A stretch of DNA of 64,000 nt from Fibrobacter sp. GTDB lineage: Bacteria > Fibrobacterota > Fibrobacteria > Fibrobacterales > Fibrobacteraceae. The notes beneath the pieces were generated by a model. It ran no database searches. It worked only from the letters and a program-made list of their open reading frames with translations, and was not told where the DNA came from. Below, in pieces: positions 15,595 to 24,548 of the stretch. Numbering within the stretch: the stretch's first letter is position 1; every line of letters starts with the position of its first letter. The stretch is taken from contig JAFXRC010000037.1 in the NCBI GenBank assembly GCA_017526585.1, forward strand, positions 1 through 64,000, given 5' to 3'. Made by a program: the position numbers and the translations under genes.

Positions 15595-16018
15595 ATTGTT
15601 CAAAGTAGTTCTTGCCGTTCTGCTTGCCTTTGCGGCCTTGTTTGCAAAGGAACCCGGCGGTAAAGAGAAATACGACATCGACATTTCCCGCATGAGCGGA
15701 ACCATGGTCTACGGACAAGTTAACCAGATGATCATGTACCCGAGCAAGTATCTCGGAAAGCACATCAAGATGAAAGGAATCTTTTCGAGCTATTACGACG
15801 AACAACTGGAGCGGCGTTTTTACGGTTGCGTCATTCAAGACGCTCTCGCCTGTTGTTCGCAGGGGCTCGCCTTTGAACTTGCAAAACCGCGCAAGTACCC
15901 AGAACAATACCCGGCCGAAGGCGATGCCATTATTGTCGAAGGCGATTTCGATTACGAAAAAGACGAAGGCGGTGGCGGATTCCCTATTATTCGCAATGCT
16001 GATATGCAGACTAAATAA
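15587..16018 (+). CDS. Zinc-operon secreted protein with CC motif
   Basis: 143 residues from a GTG at 15587 that overlaps the znuB stop; a TTG at 15596 is an alternative. A signal peptide (LFKVVLAVLLAFAALFA) precedes an OB-like domain with GKHIKMKGIFSSYYDE and YGCVIQDALACCSQGLAFEL. The ACCSQGL block resembles the Cys-pair motif in the C-terminal domain of TIGR03943/DUF1980-type proteins, some of which occur beside zinc transporters. The two adjacent Cys could bind metal. Function is unknown; the operon context suggests zinc handling in the periplasm. Confidence 0.75.
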   Translation: MFKLFKVVLAVLLAFAALFAKEPGGKEKYDIDISRMSGTMVYGQVNQMIMYPSKYLGKHIKMKGIFSSYYDEQLERRFYGCVIQDALACCSQGLAFELAKPRKYPEQYPAEGDAIIVEGDFDYEKDEGGGGFPIIRNADMQTK

Positions 16019-16027
16019 AAACTTTTC

Positions 16028-16060
16028 TATATTTATGCATAAAATTAAATAAATGCATAA
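16028..16060 (+). promoter_or_regulatory. Candidate metH promoter with repeated ATGCATAA
   Basis: TATATTT (16028-16034) could be a -10. ATGCATAA occurs at 16035-16042 (inside the perfect palindrome TTATGCATAA) and again at 16053-16060, between that element and the metH start. This could be a regulator site. No cobalamin or SAM riboswitch fits in this short spacer. Confidence 0.35.
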
Positions 16061-16086
16061 CAAATACAAGTATGGTGGTTCGTGCC

Positions 16087-19000
16087 ATGGAAAAGAAAAT
16101 GACTTTACGCGAAGCTTTTGAAAGCAAGATGATGCTGCTCGACGGCGGCATGGGTTCTGTCATTCAGACTTACGGAATCAAGGGTGCGAACAACGACATG
16201 CTCTCCATCGAGAAGCCGGAAATCATTCTCGATATCCAGCGCCGCTACGTGGATGCGGGCGTGGACTGCCTGACGACGAATACATTCTCCAGCCAGCGCG
16301 TGAGCCAGCACGAATACCATCAGGAACACCGCATTGCCGAAATGAACCGCGCCGCCGTGAAGATCGCGAAGCAGGCCGCGGCGGAGGCCATGGAAAAGTA
16401 TGGCCGTCAGGTGTACATCCTGGGTGACGTAGGCCCCACCAGCAAGATGCTCTCCATGAGCGAAGACGTGAACGACCCCGCGAGCCGTAGCATTACTTTC
16501 GACGAACTGGAAGACGCGTACCTGGAACAGATCCAGGTGTTGATTGAAGAAGGCGTCGATGCGATTCTGATTGAAACGATTTTTGATACGCTGAACGCGA
16601 AGGCCGCCGCAAGTGCATTCACCAAGGTGATGGAAAAACGCTCCGCCGACGCAGGTGACAAAGCGGCGGACCTCAAGCCCGTCGAAGTCATGTTCTCGAT
16701 GACCGTGAGCGACGCCTCGGGCCGTACGCTTTCGGGCCAGACTGTCGAAGCATTCGCCGTGAGCGTGATGCACATGCACCCGCTTTCTATCGGTCTGAAC
16801 TGCGGTCTCGGAGCCGATGGTATGGTGCCGTACCTGCGCCGCATGGGCAAGGTCGCGCCCTGCTACATTAGCTGCCACCCGAACGCGGGGCTGCCGAACC
16901 AGTTCGGCGGCTACGACGATACGCCCGAAGACATGGTGCGGCTCATGGGCGTCTATCTGGATGATAAGCTGGTGAACATGATTGGCGGTTGCTGCGGTAC
17001 CACTCCGGAACACATCGCCGCCATGCGCAAGATGCTCGACGCCCTGCCGGCCGATTACGAACGCCGCAAGCCCGCACCCAAGTATGCAACAAGCCCGCTT
17101 CTCCGCCTCGCCGGTTTGGAACCGCTGTTCAAGGAACAGGTGCGCCCGAGCAACGGTGCCGACAGCTGCAACGCCGAAGACTTTGTGAAGGTCGGCGAAC
17201 GCTGCAACGTGGCAGGCTCCAAGAAGTTCCTCCGCCTCATCAACGAAAAAAATTACGAAGAAGCGCTCGACATCGCCCGCAAGCAAGTGGAAGACGGCGC
17301 CGACGTGATCGACGTGAACATGGACGACGGCCTCTTGGACGCTACCGCCGAAATGCAGATCTTCTTGAATTTGCTCGCTTCGGACCCCGCCATCAGCCGC
17401 GTGCCCATCATGGTGGACTCTTCCCGTTTCGAAGTCATCGAAGCGGGCCTCAAGTGCGCCCAAGGCAAGTGCATCGTGAACTCCATCTCACTCAAGATGG
17501 GCGAACAGGCATTTATCGATCACGCGCGCACCATCAAGCGCCTTGGCGGTGCGGTCATCGTGATGCTCTTCGACGAAGAAGGCCAGGCCACCAACTACGA
17601 GCGCCGCGTACAGATCGCCGCCCGCGCTTACGACATCATGGTGAAGAAGCTCGGCTTCGATCCTTCTGACATTATTTACGATCCGAACGTTTTGACTGTC
17701 GCTACGGGCATGGCGGAACACAACGCTTACGCCATCGACTTTATCCGCGCGGTCCGCTGGATTATGGACAACCTTCCTGGCGTGCGTATTTCGGGCGGTC
17801 TTTCGAACCTTTCGTTCGCTTTCCGTGGCAATAACTACCTGCGCGAAGCGATGCATACCACCTTCTTGCATTACGCGATTCCGAACGGCATGGGCATGGC
17901 CATCATGAACCCGAGCGCGATTATCGAATACAAGACGATTCCGCTTGAACTCCGCATGGCCATTACCGAAGTCATCTACAACACGGAACCGGATGCGAGC
18001 GAAGCGCTCATCGAAATTGCAAGCCGCATGACCGCAGCCGCCGCTGCCGCCAAAGAAGCGGGCACCAAATACGACCCGAAGGCAATTTTTGCCATGAGCA
18101 CAGGCGCGGGTACAAGTTCCGCGGACGCAGGTGAAAGCGCCGCCGAAGCTAAGCCTACCACCCCCGAAGAACGTTTGCAAGAAGCGCTCCTCAAGGGAAC
18201 TTCCACATCGCTTCAGCCCGACTTGATGGAACTCATCAACCGCGGCGATAGCCCGGTGGGAATTATTTCTGGCCCGCTCATGGACGGCATGAACGAAGTC
18301 GGTCGCCGCTTCGGCGAAGGCAAAATGTTCTTGCCGCAAGTGGTGAAGACTGCACGCACCATGAAGAAGGCGGTAGAAATTTTGCAGCCCTACATCGAGG
18401 CGGGCAAAGACGCCAACGCATCGAGCCGCGGTAAAATCGTGATTGCAACCGTCAAGGGCGACGTGCACGATATCGGCAAGAACATCGTCTCCGTGATTAT
18501 GGCCTGTAACGGCTACGAAATGGTGGACCTCGGCGTGATGGTTCCCGAAGACGTCATCGTGAAGGCGGTCATCGAGAACAAGGCCGATATATTGAGCCTC
18601 TCCGGACTGATTACGCCCTCACTCGAAGAAATGTGCACTGTGGCTAAAGCCATGCAGGACGCAGGCCAGCGCATCCCGATTATCGTCGGCGGCGCAACGA
18701 CCTCGCCCACGCACACGGCCGTAAAGATTGCCCCGTGCTACGAAGGCCCCGTATTCCACGTGCGCGATGCCGCCAGTAACCCGGGCCTCGTACAAAAGCT
18801 CTTGGACCCCGCGACCAGCGAGCAGACCATTCAAGAAAACCGCGAAGAACAGCAGCGCATTCGCGACAAGCAAAACGGCATCCAGACCGAAGCCGCAAGC
18901 GCCATGGCCGCAGCAGAGAAGACTCCCGAAGAACGCCGCTACCTTTGCGACTGGAGCAAGTACCAGCCCGTGGAACCGCCGTTCATGGGCGAAAGCAAGC

Positions 19001-19743
19001 TCCCGCCTATCGCGCTCGAAAAAGTCATCCCGCTTATCAGCTGGGAATACTTCTTCTTCACTTGGAAAATCAAGCCCGAAGAGGAAGAAGCCAAGAAGCT
19101 CAAGGCCGATGCCGAAGCGCTCATCAAGTCGCTCACAAAGCCCGAGTATGCGCTGCGTGCCGTGCAGGCGTTCTACCCTGCAGCCGGTACGGAAAGTACA
19201 ATCAAGTTCAACACGGGCCGTACCGGCACCGACTCCGACCTAGTCGAAGTCGCCACGGCACGCCAGCAGAACCCGGAAGGCACCTGCCTTGCCCTCTGCG
19301 ACTACGTTGCGCCCGCCAATGCGAACACCGCAAGCGTCTTCGCCGCTCCCGCCGGTAAGGATGTATTCCGCGACATCGTAGGTGCATTCGCCGTCACCGT
19401 AAGCGACGCCTTCGTCAAGCGCCTCGAAAAGCTCAAGGCCGAACAGGGCGGCAGCGACTACGACGTTCTCTTGATGCAGACTGTCGCCGACCGCCTCGCC
19501 GAAGCAGGCGCCGAATACCTGAGCCAGGAACTCGCGCGTACCAACAGCTGGAAGGGCATCCGCCCGGCCGTCGGCTACCCCGTGCTCCCGAACATCAAGG
19601 AAATCTTCAACGTCGCAAAACTCATCGATTTCGGCAGCGTAGGCATCAGCCTCACCGAGAACGGCGCCATGTACCCGCAGGCCTCCGTGAGCGGTCTCTA
19701 CATCAGCCACCCCGAAATCGACTACTTCCACGTGAAAGCGTAA
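16087..19743 (+). CDS. metH: Cobalamin-dependent methionine synthase
   Basis: About 1218 residues, close to the usual 1200-1230, with all four modules. The homocysteine-binding barrel has zinc ligands in GLNCG and GGCCGT. The pterin-binding domain has GERCNVAGSKKF. The cobalamin domain has DVHDIGKNI, whose His coordinates cobalt. The activation domain has RPAVGYP. It makes methionine from homocysteine and methyl-tetrahydrofolate in the cytoplasm. The ATG at 16087 has GGTGG 8 nt upstream; an ATG at 16072 is possible. Ala-rich inserts before the cobalamin domain (TAAAAAAKEAG..., GAGTSSADAGESAAEAK) are lineage-specific linkers. Confidence 0.96.
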   Translation: MEKKMTLREAFESKMMLLDGGMGSVIQTYGIKGANNDMLSIEKPEIILDIQRRYVDAGVDCLTTNTFSSQRVSQHEYHQEHRIAEMNRAAVKIAKQAAAEAMEKYGRQVYILGDVGPTSKMLSMSEDVNDPASRSITFDELEDAYLEQIQVLIEEGVDAILIETIFDTLNAKAAASAFTKVMEKRSADAGDKAADLKPVEVMFSMTVSDASGRTLSGQTVEAFAVSVMHMHPLSIGLNCGLGADGMVPYLRRMGKVAPCYISCHPNAGLPNQFGGYDDTPEDMVRLMGVYLDDKLVNMIGGCCGTTPEHIAAMRKMLDALPADYERRKPAPKYATSPLLRLAGLEPLFKEQVRPSNGADSCNAEDFVKVGERCNVAGSKKFLRLINEKNYEEALDIARKQVEDGADVIDVNMDDGLLDATAEMQIFLNLLASDPAISRVPIMVDSSRFEVIEAGLKCAQGKCIVNSISLKMGEQAFIDHARTIKRLGGAVIVMLFDEEGQATNYERRVQIAARAYDIMVKKLGFDPSDIIYDPNVLTVATGMAEHNAYAIDFIRAVRWIMDNLPGVRISGGLSNLSFAFRGNNYLREAMHTTFLHYAIPNGMGMAIMNPSAIIEYKTIPLELRMAITEVIYNTEPDASEALIEIASRMTAAAAAAKEAGTKYDPKAIFAMSTGAGTSSADAGESAAEAKPTTPEERLQEALLKGTSTSLQPDLMELINRGDSPVGIISGPLMDGMNEVGRRFGEGKMFLPQVVKTARTMKKAVEILQPYIEAGKDANASSRGKIVIATVKGDVHDIGKNIVSVIMACNGYEMVDLGVMVPEDVIVKAVIENKADILSLSGLITPSLEEMCTVAKAMQDAGQRIPIIVGGATTSPTHTAVKIAPCYEGPVFHVRDAASNPGLVQKLLDPATSEQTIQENREEQQRIRDKQNGIQTEAASAMAAAEKTPEERRYLCDWSKYQPVEPPFMGESKLPPIALEKVIPLISWEYFFFTWKIKPEEEEAKKLKADAEALIKSLTKPEYALRAVQAFYPAAGTESTIKFNTGRTGTDSDLVEVATARQQNPEGTCLALCDYVAPANANTASVFAAPAGKDVFRDIVGAFAVTVSDAFVKRLEKLKAEQGGSDYDVLLMQTVADRLAEAGAEYLSQELARTNSWKGIRPAVGYPVLPNIKEIFNVAKLIDFGSVGISLTENGAMYPQASVSGLYISHPEIDYFHVKA

Positions 19744-19768
19744 GAAAAATACGCATTTTACCTTATCC

Positions 19769-19793
19769 AATCCGCACTCGTTGCGGATTTCTC
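19769..19793 (+). terminator. metH terminator
   Basis: AATCCGCA-CTCGT-TGCGGATT (19769-19789), an 8-bp stem followed by TCTC, lies 26 nt after the metH stop codon. The T tract is short. Confidence 0.65.
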
Positions 19794-19885
19794 AACATAA
19801 ATGAGCTCAAACACCCCCGGCGACACAGCCGTTTTTTCTAAAAAGAGATTACTTTAAAGACAGGTTGTTTTTAAAAGGGTGTTGT

Positions 19886-21670
19886 ATGAAAAGTATTCTG
19901 ACCGCGTTCTCCACGAAGGCAAGTCTCGCCACCGTGCTCATCGCAAGTGCAGCGACATTGTCCTCCGCAGCCATCAACATCACCGTTGACGCGCAAAAAG
20001 GCATCAAGAAGATTTCGCCGTACCTTTACGGGCGAAACATCGACAAAATCAGCGACGGCAACACCGAAGTCACCGCAGACGAATCCGCATTCATCAACCA
20101 GATGCTCGATGCGGGCATTCACTTTTTACGCGCGAACAACGGCAACAACGCCACCCGCTACAACTGGCGTCGCAAAATGACGGTTCACCCGGACTGGTTC
20201 AACAACGTCTACTCGCACGATTGGGCGATTACCGCGCAAAAGGTTCTCGACAACATGCCGGGAGTCGACGCGATGTACGCTTTCCAGCTCACAGGTTACG
20301 CGGCAAGCAGCACCGAATACAATTTCCCCGACTGGAACTGGTATCAGGAACACGGCTCTTATCCGTCGCAGACATTCGACCTCGCGGGCGGCGGCGAAGT
20401 TTCCGACGATGGCAAAACACTCATCAAGGCGGGCGACGCCTCGCTCTACAACATGGAATGGCCAGCCGACTCGACCGTCGCGATTATCCCACACTGGAAA
20501 GACGAACTTAAGTTCGACATGAGCCGTTTCAAGTACTGGAGCATGGACAACGAAATGGAAATCTGGCGCGGCACGCATTCCGACCTGGATTTGCCTGTCA
20601 CGGGAGACTTTCTCGTTGAACGCTACATCGATGTCGCCAAGAAGGCCCGCACCGCCTGGGGCGACATCAAGCTCACCGGCCCGGTGGTCGCAAACGAATG
20701 GTTCTGGTGCTCCGTGTCCTCGTACAACAAACAGGATAGACCCAAAGGCCCCGATCGCGATTACTGCTGGCTAGAATACTTCATCATGAAAGTTGCCGAG
20801 GCGCAAAAGTCCTCTGGCACACGTCTTCTCGATGTTTTCGACATTCACTGGTATCCGAGTGAAAAAGATTACGAATCGCGCGTGAACTGGCATCGAGTTC
20901 TATTCGACACCACCTATAACTATCCCGGAGCAAACGGGATCAAGATGGTGAACGGAGGCTGGGACAACGACAACCAAAAGGAATACATCTTCAAGCGTAT
21001 CAACGACTGGCTCGAAAAATATTTCGGCAAGGATCACGGCATTACGCTCGGCATTACCGAAACCGACCTGAACGATTCTGATCCTATGGTGACAGCGCTC
21101 ATCTATGCGTCTTTCCTCGGAACCATGCAGGACAACGGTGTGGAGATTTTCACCCCGTGGACATGGGGCGACGGCATGTACGAAACGGTCCACCTGTTCA
21201 GCCGCTACGGCCATCCGAACCGCGTACAGTCCACTTCTAGCAACGATTCGCTGGTGTCGGCCTACAGTTCCATCAGCAACAAGGGCGATTCGCTCACAGT
21301 CATCTTCGTGAACCGCGCCGAAAAGGATGCCCAGGATGTGAACCTCGGCCTTGCGAACTTCGCCTCCGACGGAACAGTCAAAACACTCACCTTGCAAAAT
21401 CTCCAAGGCGAAACGTTCGTTTCGCATACAGAAAACGCTCTACAGGCAGGATCCGCGACAGCCACCGGCAACAAGGTTGCGCTCAAGCTCCCCGCAAAGT
21501 CAATTACCGCAGTACTGCTCACTACGTCAACGCCGACCGTCGTTGACGGCATCAGGCCCAAAGCCACGATTCGCCCCGCGCCCCAATACGGAACCACAAG
21601 GCGCTTCGACACCAAGGGCCGAAACGTCACGCACACCCGCACAAGCCCCGGGTATTATATTCTGCGATAA
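19886..21670 (+). CDS. GH44-like endoglucanase
   Basis: 594 residues from the ATG at 19886 (AAAAGGG upstream; signal peptide ending around TLSSAA). The catalytic barrel and beta-sandwich resemble GH44: ISPYLYGRNID near the start, YWSMDNEMEIW with the putative acid/base Glu (about residue 225), FDIHWYP, and GITETDLND with the putative nucleophile Glu. Family members cut beta-1,4-glucans including cellulose and xyloglucan. The C-terminus is a short basic tail (RRFDTKGRNVTHTR...GYYILR) similar to sorting tails of other Fibrobacter enzymes. It is a single-gene unit after the metH terminator. Family assignment is likely but not certain. Confidence 0.78.
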   Translation: MKSILTAFSTKASLATVLIASAATLSSAAINITVDAQKGIKKISPYLYGRNIDKISDGNTEVTADESAFINQMLDAGIHFLRANNGNNATRYNWRRKMTVHPDWFNNVYSHDWAITAQKVLDNMPGVDAMYAFQLTGYAASSTEYNFPDWNWYQEHGSYPSQTFDLAGGGEVSDDGKTLIKAGDASLYNMEWPADSTVAIIPHWKDELKFDMSRFKYWSMDNEMEIWRGTHSDLDLPVTGDFLVERYIDVAKKARTAWGDIKLTGPVVANEWFWCSVSSYNKQDRPKGPDRDYCWLEYFIMKVAEAQKSSGTRLLDVFDIHWYPSEKDYESRVNWHRVLFDTTYNYPGANGIKMVNGGWDNDNQKEYIFKRINDWLEKYFGKDHGITLGITETDLNDSDPMVTALIYASFLGTMQDNGVEIFTPWTWGDGMYETVHLFSRYGHPNRVQSTSSNDSLVSAYSSISNKGDSLTVIFVNRAEKDAQDVNLGLANFASDGTVKTLTLQNLQGETFVSHTENALQAGSATATGNKVALKLPAKSITAVLLTTSTPTVVDGIRPKATIRPAPQYGTTRRFDTKGRNVTHTRTSPGYYILR

Positions 21671-21713
21671 TTTTTTATATTCCTTGGTGTAACGACAAAT
21701 CCAAAGGACTCTT

Positions 21714-22412
21714 ATGGAAAACGAACAGATCTTCGAACAAAGACCTATCAGCGCAGAAAGGATCAAGGAATTCGCATGGGACGCCATGAAAGACAAGTGG
21801 GGCATTGGCGCTTTCATCGTCTTTTTGAATTTCATCTTTACCGTCGTAGTTCCTGCAATTCCCGAAGCATTCCTGGAAGAAGACAGCATCGGTCTTTTGA
21901 TTTGGCAACTCATCACGGTATTCACATCTGCGGGTTTCCTATTCGGATTCTACGCCTGTTTCCTTGACAACGCACGCAAAGTCCCCTCCTCCGTAGCGAG
22001 ATTTTTCACCGCATTCAGGGACTTTAAATTTCTCCTGAAGGTTTTCGCGACGGAATTCCTCCAGTACTTCTTTCTTTTCTGGTGGACGCTACTTCTGATC
22101 GTTCCCGGAATCATGAAGCTGTATTCTTACTCCATGACGGAACTCATTCTCGTTGACCACCCGGAGTACAGCCCGCTTCAGGCAATCACGGCTAGCAAAG
22201 AAATGATGTACGGTCACCGTATGCAATTATTCTACTTGCAAGTAGCGTTCTCGCTTTGGATCTTGCTCTGCATCGTCACTTTCGGCATCGCAGGTCTATG
22301 GGTTTCGCCTTACTACTTCACGGCAAAAAGCAAGCTTTACCTTGAAATCAAGGACAGACAAGAAAAAAAGGCCGGCTTAGACGAAATTGTCCCAGCCGAC
22401 CCCATTAAATAA
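21714..22412 (+). CDS. DUF975-like integral membrane protein
   Basis: 232 residues with about five or six hydrophobic helices, and the DUF975-type core VPGIMKLYSYSMTELILVDHPEYSPLQAITASKEMMYGHRMQLFYL followed here only as key points: the PGI turn, the SKEMM.G segment and WVSPYYFTAK at the end. The function of this family is unknown. TATATT (21676-21681) lies upstream and AAAGGA (21703-21708) serves as ribosome binding site. The gene converges with the flavodoxin gene, leaving only 9 nt between the stops. Confidence 0.78.
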   Translation: MENEQIFEQRPISAERIKEFAWDAMKDKWGIGAFIVFLNFIFTVVVPAIPEAFLEEDSIGLLIWQLITVFTSAGFLFGFYACFLDNARKVPSSVARFFTAFRDFKFLLKVFATEFLQYFFLFWWTLLLIVPGIMKLYSYSMTELILVDHPEYSPLQAITASKEMMYGHRMQLFYLQVAFSLWILLCIVTFGIAGLWVSPYYFTAKSKLYLEIKDRQEKKAGLDEIVPADPIK

Positions 22413-22421
22413 TATCGAGAA

Positions 22422-23327
22422 TTACTTTTCTACGACAATCAGTTCAGCCGCACCGCGACCCGGGAGCGGCTTAAATATTTTCACGTTCGTTTGCGTGGCA
22501 GGTCCACCGAACGCATTCATTTCGCAAACGAACAGGTAATTCGTGCCTGCCACAACCTGCGTCGCGACACTCAGCGGCTTGAGTCCCAAATAGGCATAGT
22601 CTTTGGTCGCCTCGATAAACGCAGCAGAATCTTCCGCGGTAAGCGGGCGCTGTTCCGAGAAGCCTCCCAGAAGCATTTCGTCAGTCTTACCCGTTTCAAG
22701 ATCCGCAAAGAACGACTCAACTTCCTTCGCCGCAACTTCGGCTCCATTTTCCGCCGTGATACGCTTATTCGAAATTCCGTAAGCAAGCGTTACGTTCGCA
22801 TTCGGCTCAAGCGTCTTGAGTTCCGCGGCAGACGCCTTGCGACCACCGCTACCGTAGGTGCAGAATGGCACCACCACCTTGCCGCCCAGGTCATTGGAAT
22901 CGAGGAAGGTGTAAATCGGCGGAGCAAAGGAGCCAAACATAATCGGGTAGCCCAGGTAGACCGTGTCGTACTTGGCGAGTTCCGGCTTTGCATTTTCGAG
23001 CGCGGGCCACTGCTTACTATCACGCTGCACCTTCACCGCAGCAATCGTGCTGTCGTAGGTCGACGGGTAAGCCGTCACGAGTTTGAGTTCCACTGCATCG
23101 GCGTTCTTCGCCTTTGCGAAAATCTCGGCAAGTTTCTTGGTCGCACCATTCTGCGAATAGTACACCACCACCGACTTCGTGGGAGCCGGCGTAGGTGCAG
23201 GCGTCGCCACCTCAGCGACATCCTTTTTCACCTCGGTTTTAGACTCCTGCTCGTTGCACGCAGCAAACATCACAGACATTCCAACCATCGAGAAAGCGGC
23301 AACAGCCAAATTCAACTTACGGAACAT
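22422..23327 (-). CDS. Flavodoxin-domain lipoprotein
   Basis: 301 residues with lipobox MFAAC (Cys24) and a Pro/Thr/Ala linker (about 42-50). A flavodoxin-like domain follows, with SVVVYYSQNGATKKLA as the FMN-phosphate loop, YDTVYLGYPIMFGSFAPPIYTFL and VVPFCTYGSGG. It probably binds FMN in the periplasm, tethered to a membrane. Residues 205-300 form a less typical extension. The redox partner is unknown. ACAGGAGG is a strong ribosome binding site, and TATATT on the minus strand at 23384-23389 may be its -10. Confidence 0.85.
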   Translation of the reverse strand: MFRKLNLAVAAFSMVGMSVMFAACNEQESKTEVKKDVAEVATPAPTPAPTKSVVVYYSQNGATKKLAEIFAKAKNADAVELKLVTAYPSTYDSTIAAVKVQRDSKQWPALENAKPELAKYDTVYLGYPIMFGSFAPPIYTFLDSNDLGGKVVVPFCTYGSGGRKASAAELKTLEPNANVTLAYGISNKRITAENGAEVAAKEVESFFADLETGKTDEMLLGGFSEQRPLTAEDSAAFIEATKDYAYLGLKPLSVATQVVAGTNYLFVCEMNAFGGPATQTNVKIFKPLPGRGAAELIVVEK

Positions 23328-23390
23328 AAAAACCTCCTGTAAAATCTCGGCGCACAGATCATCTGCCTACGCTCTCTAGCAAAAATATAA

Positions 23391-24005
23391 TTATTCTTCC
23401 GAATCCAGCTCCGGTTCGTACCTGTTTTCCACCATCAAGGCAAGTTCCAGTTCGTCATTGAATTCCTGCAACTGACTGAGCGAGGCGTCGTCCAAGTCAA
23501 AGCTCACAAAAGCCGTGATGCCCTCGGTTCCCATATTGGCGAGTAGGTTCAAGATGCGCTTGCGCCGCCAGCGGGGCATGTCGGTGATAGGATATTCGTG
23601 AAGTCTGTCCAAGGGCGAACCGGGGCAGTAGTCCATCGCATTCGAGAGTTTTTTCTTGAGCATCTTGTGGTATTTTTCGACCTCGCCCTTCTTACCCACC
23701 AGCGGAGGCTTGCGTAAACCAGGCTCGATACCCTTGAGTGAGAACTGGTCCTTTGCATGCTCTACCGAATTGAAGTCGATTTCACCCTTGTACAAGAACA
23801 GGTATTCCGTCTCCGTATTCCCCTCAGAATCGGTATAGGTGACCATGCCACGCTCGATATGGCGTTCGTTCCCGACGACATCGATCAACTTGACATTTTT
23901 CCCGTCAATCTGAAACTCCACCCGGAAATACTTTTCGGGTAAATACTTCATAATGTACTCACGAGTGTAACTAGAAAGCCACTGGCGTTTGAACAGGTTG
24001 AGCAT
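23391..24005 (-). CDS. Hypothetical protein
   Basis: 204 residues from the ATG at 24005, supported by AAGGGGAAAG upstream. It is soluble, charged and without a signal peptide. It has a beta-rich first half (YFRVEFQIDGKNVKLIDVVGNERHIERG) and a helical, acidic C-terminus (LDDASLSQLQEFNDELELAL). No family was recognised. It overlaps the stop of the small gene upstream by one base (TAATG), so the two form an operon. Confidence 0.75.
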   Translation of the reverse strand: MLNLFKRQWLSSYTREYIMKYLPEKYFRVEFQIDGKNVKLIDVVGNERHIERGMVTYTDSEGNTETEYLFLYKGEIDFNSVEHAKDQFSLKGIEPGLRKPPLVGKKGEVEKYHKMLKKKLSNAMDYCPGSPLDRLHEYPITDMPRWRRKRILNLLANMGTEGITAFVSFDLDDASLSQLQEFNDELELALMVENRYEPELDSEE

Positions 24006-24235
24006 TATCTTTCCCCTTTGAAAGTACATTCATATAGTCCCCAGCTCCATGAATGGTACGTAATCCCTGGGTAATTCATCACATTGTATTCCCATTCGAT
24101 AAAAGCGTTATTCGCATCGTTCATTTCCATGTACTCAAGGAATTTTTCCATCGAGATTCGCTTTCCATCATAGGAATACTTGAAAGTGCAAGCATCTTTC
24201 TTCGTTTTTTTCGAAGCAAAAGTTGACAGATTCAT
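24005..24235 (-). CDS. Small hypothetical protein
   Basis: 76 residues from the ATG at 24235, which has a near-perfect ribosome binding site AAGGAGG; an upstream in-frame ATG at 24268 has none. It begins MNLSTFASKKTKKDACTFKY and ends in an aromatic stretch (YHSWSWGLYECTFKGER). No family was recognised. It is first gene of a two-gene operon. Confidence 0.7.
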   Translation of the reverse strand: MNLSTFASKKTKKDACTFKYSYDGKRISMEKFLEYMEMNDANNAFIEWEYNVMNYPGITYHSWSWGLYECTFKGER

Positions 24236-24548
24236 GGAACGCCTCCTTGGTAAAATGTTATGTTCCAAACAAAAATCGGCGAATTTTCGCTAAAATCGTC
24301 ATCTTTGATTCATCAGCATGATATTTCACCGGGTGCCTACAATCGGGACAGGTCTTGTACACGGTATGATTGTCGCGTTTATATATATCGTATTTTAGGA
24401 GTTTATCCGTAAAAGACAAAAAGACCGCAGCGGTGAGCTACGGTCTAAATTTTTAGGTCTGGATTCTTCGATTACGCATTGATGCTTCGCATCCAAGCCC
24501 CAGCGGCTCGGTCATGGGCAAGCAAGCTTGCCCGCGACTCTCGCCTTG
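24236..24548. other. 313-bp spacer holding the ileS terminator and a hairpin repeat
   Basis: A perfect inverted repeat GGGCAAGC-AA-GCTTGCCC (24516-24533) lies directly beyond the ileS stop codon, with GATGC-TTC-GCATC nearby at about 24480-24493. Both look like short dispersed hairpins. The ileS terminator follows at 24417-24446. The rest is A/T-rich and probably holds the promoter of the small two-gene operon. No gene was seen. Confidence 0.5.
24417..24446 (-). terminator. ileS terminator
   Basis: On the minus strand AGACCGTAGC-TCACC-GCTGCGGTCT makes a 10-bp stem with one G-T pair, followed by TTTTT. It lies about 100 nt after the ileS stop codon. Confidence 0.88.

Noticed and set aside
16019..16086. 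Cobalamin or SAM riboswitch before metH
   Set aside because: The spacer is only about 70 nt and lacks the conserved boxes.
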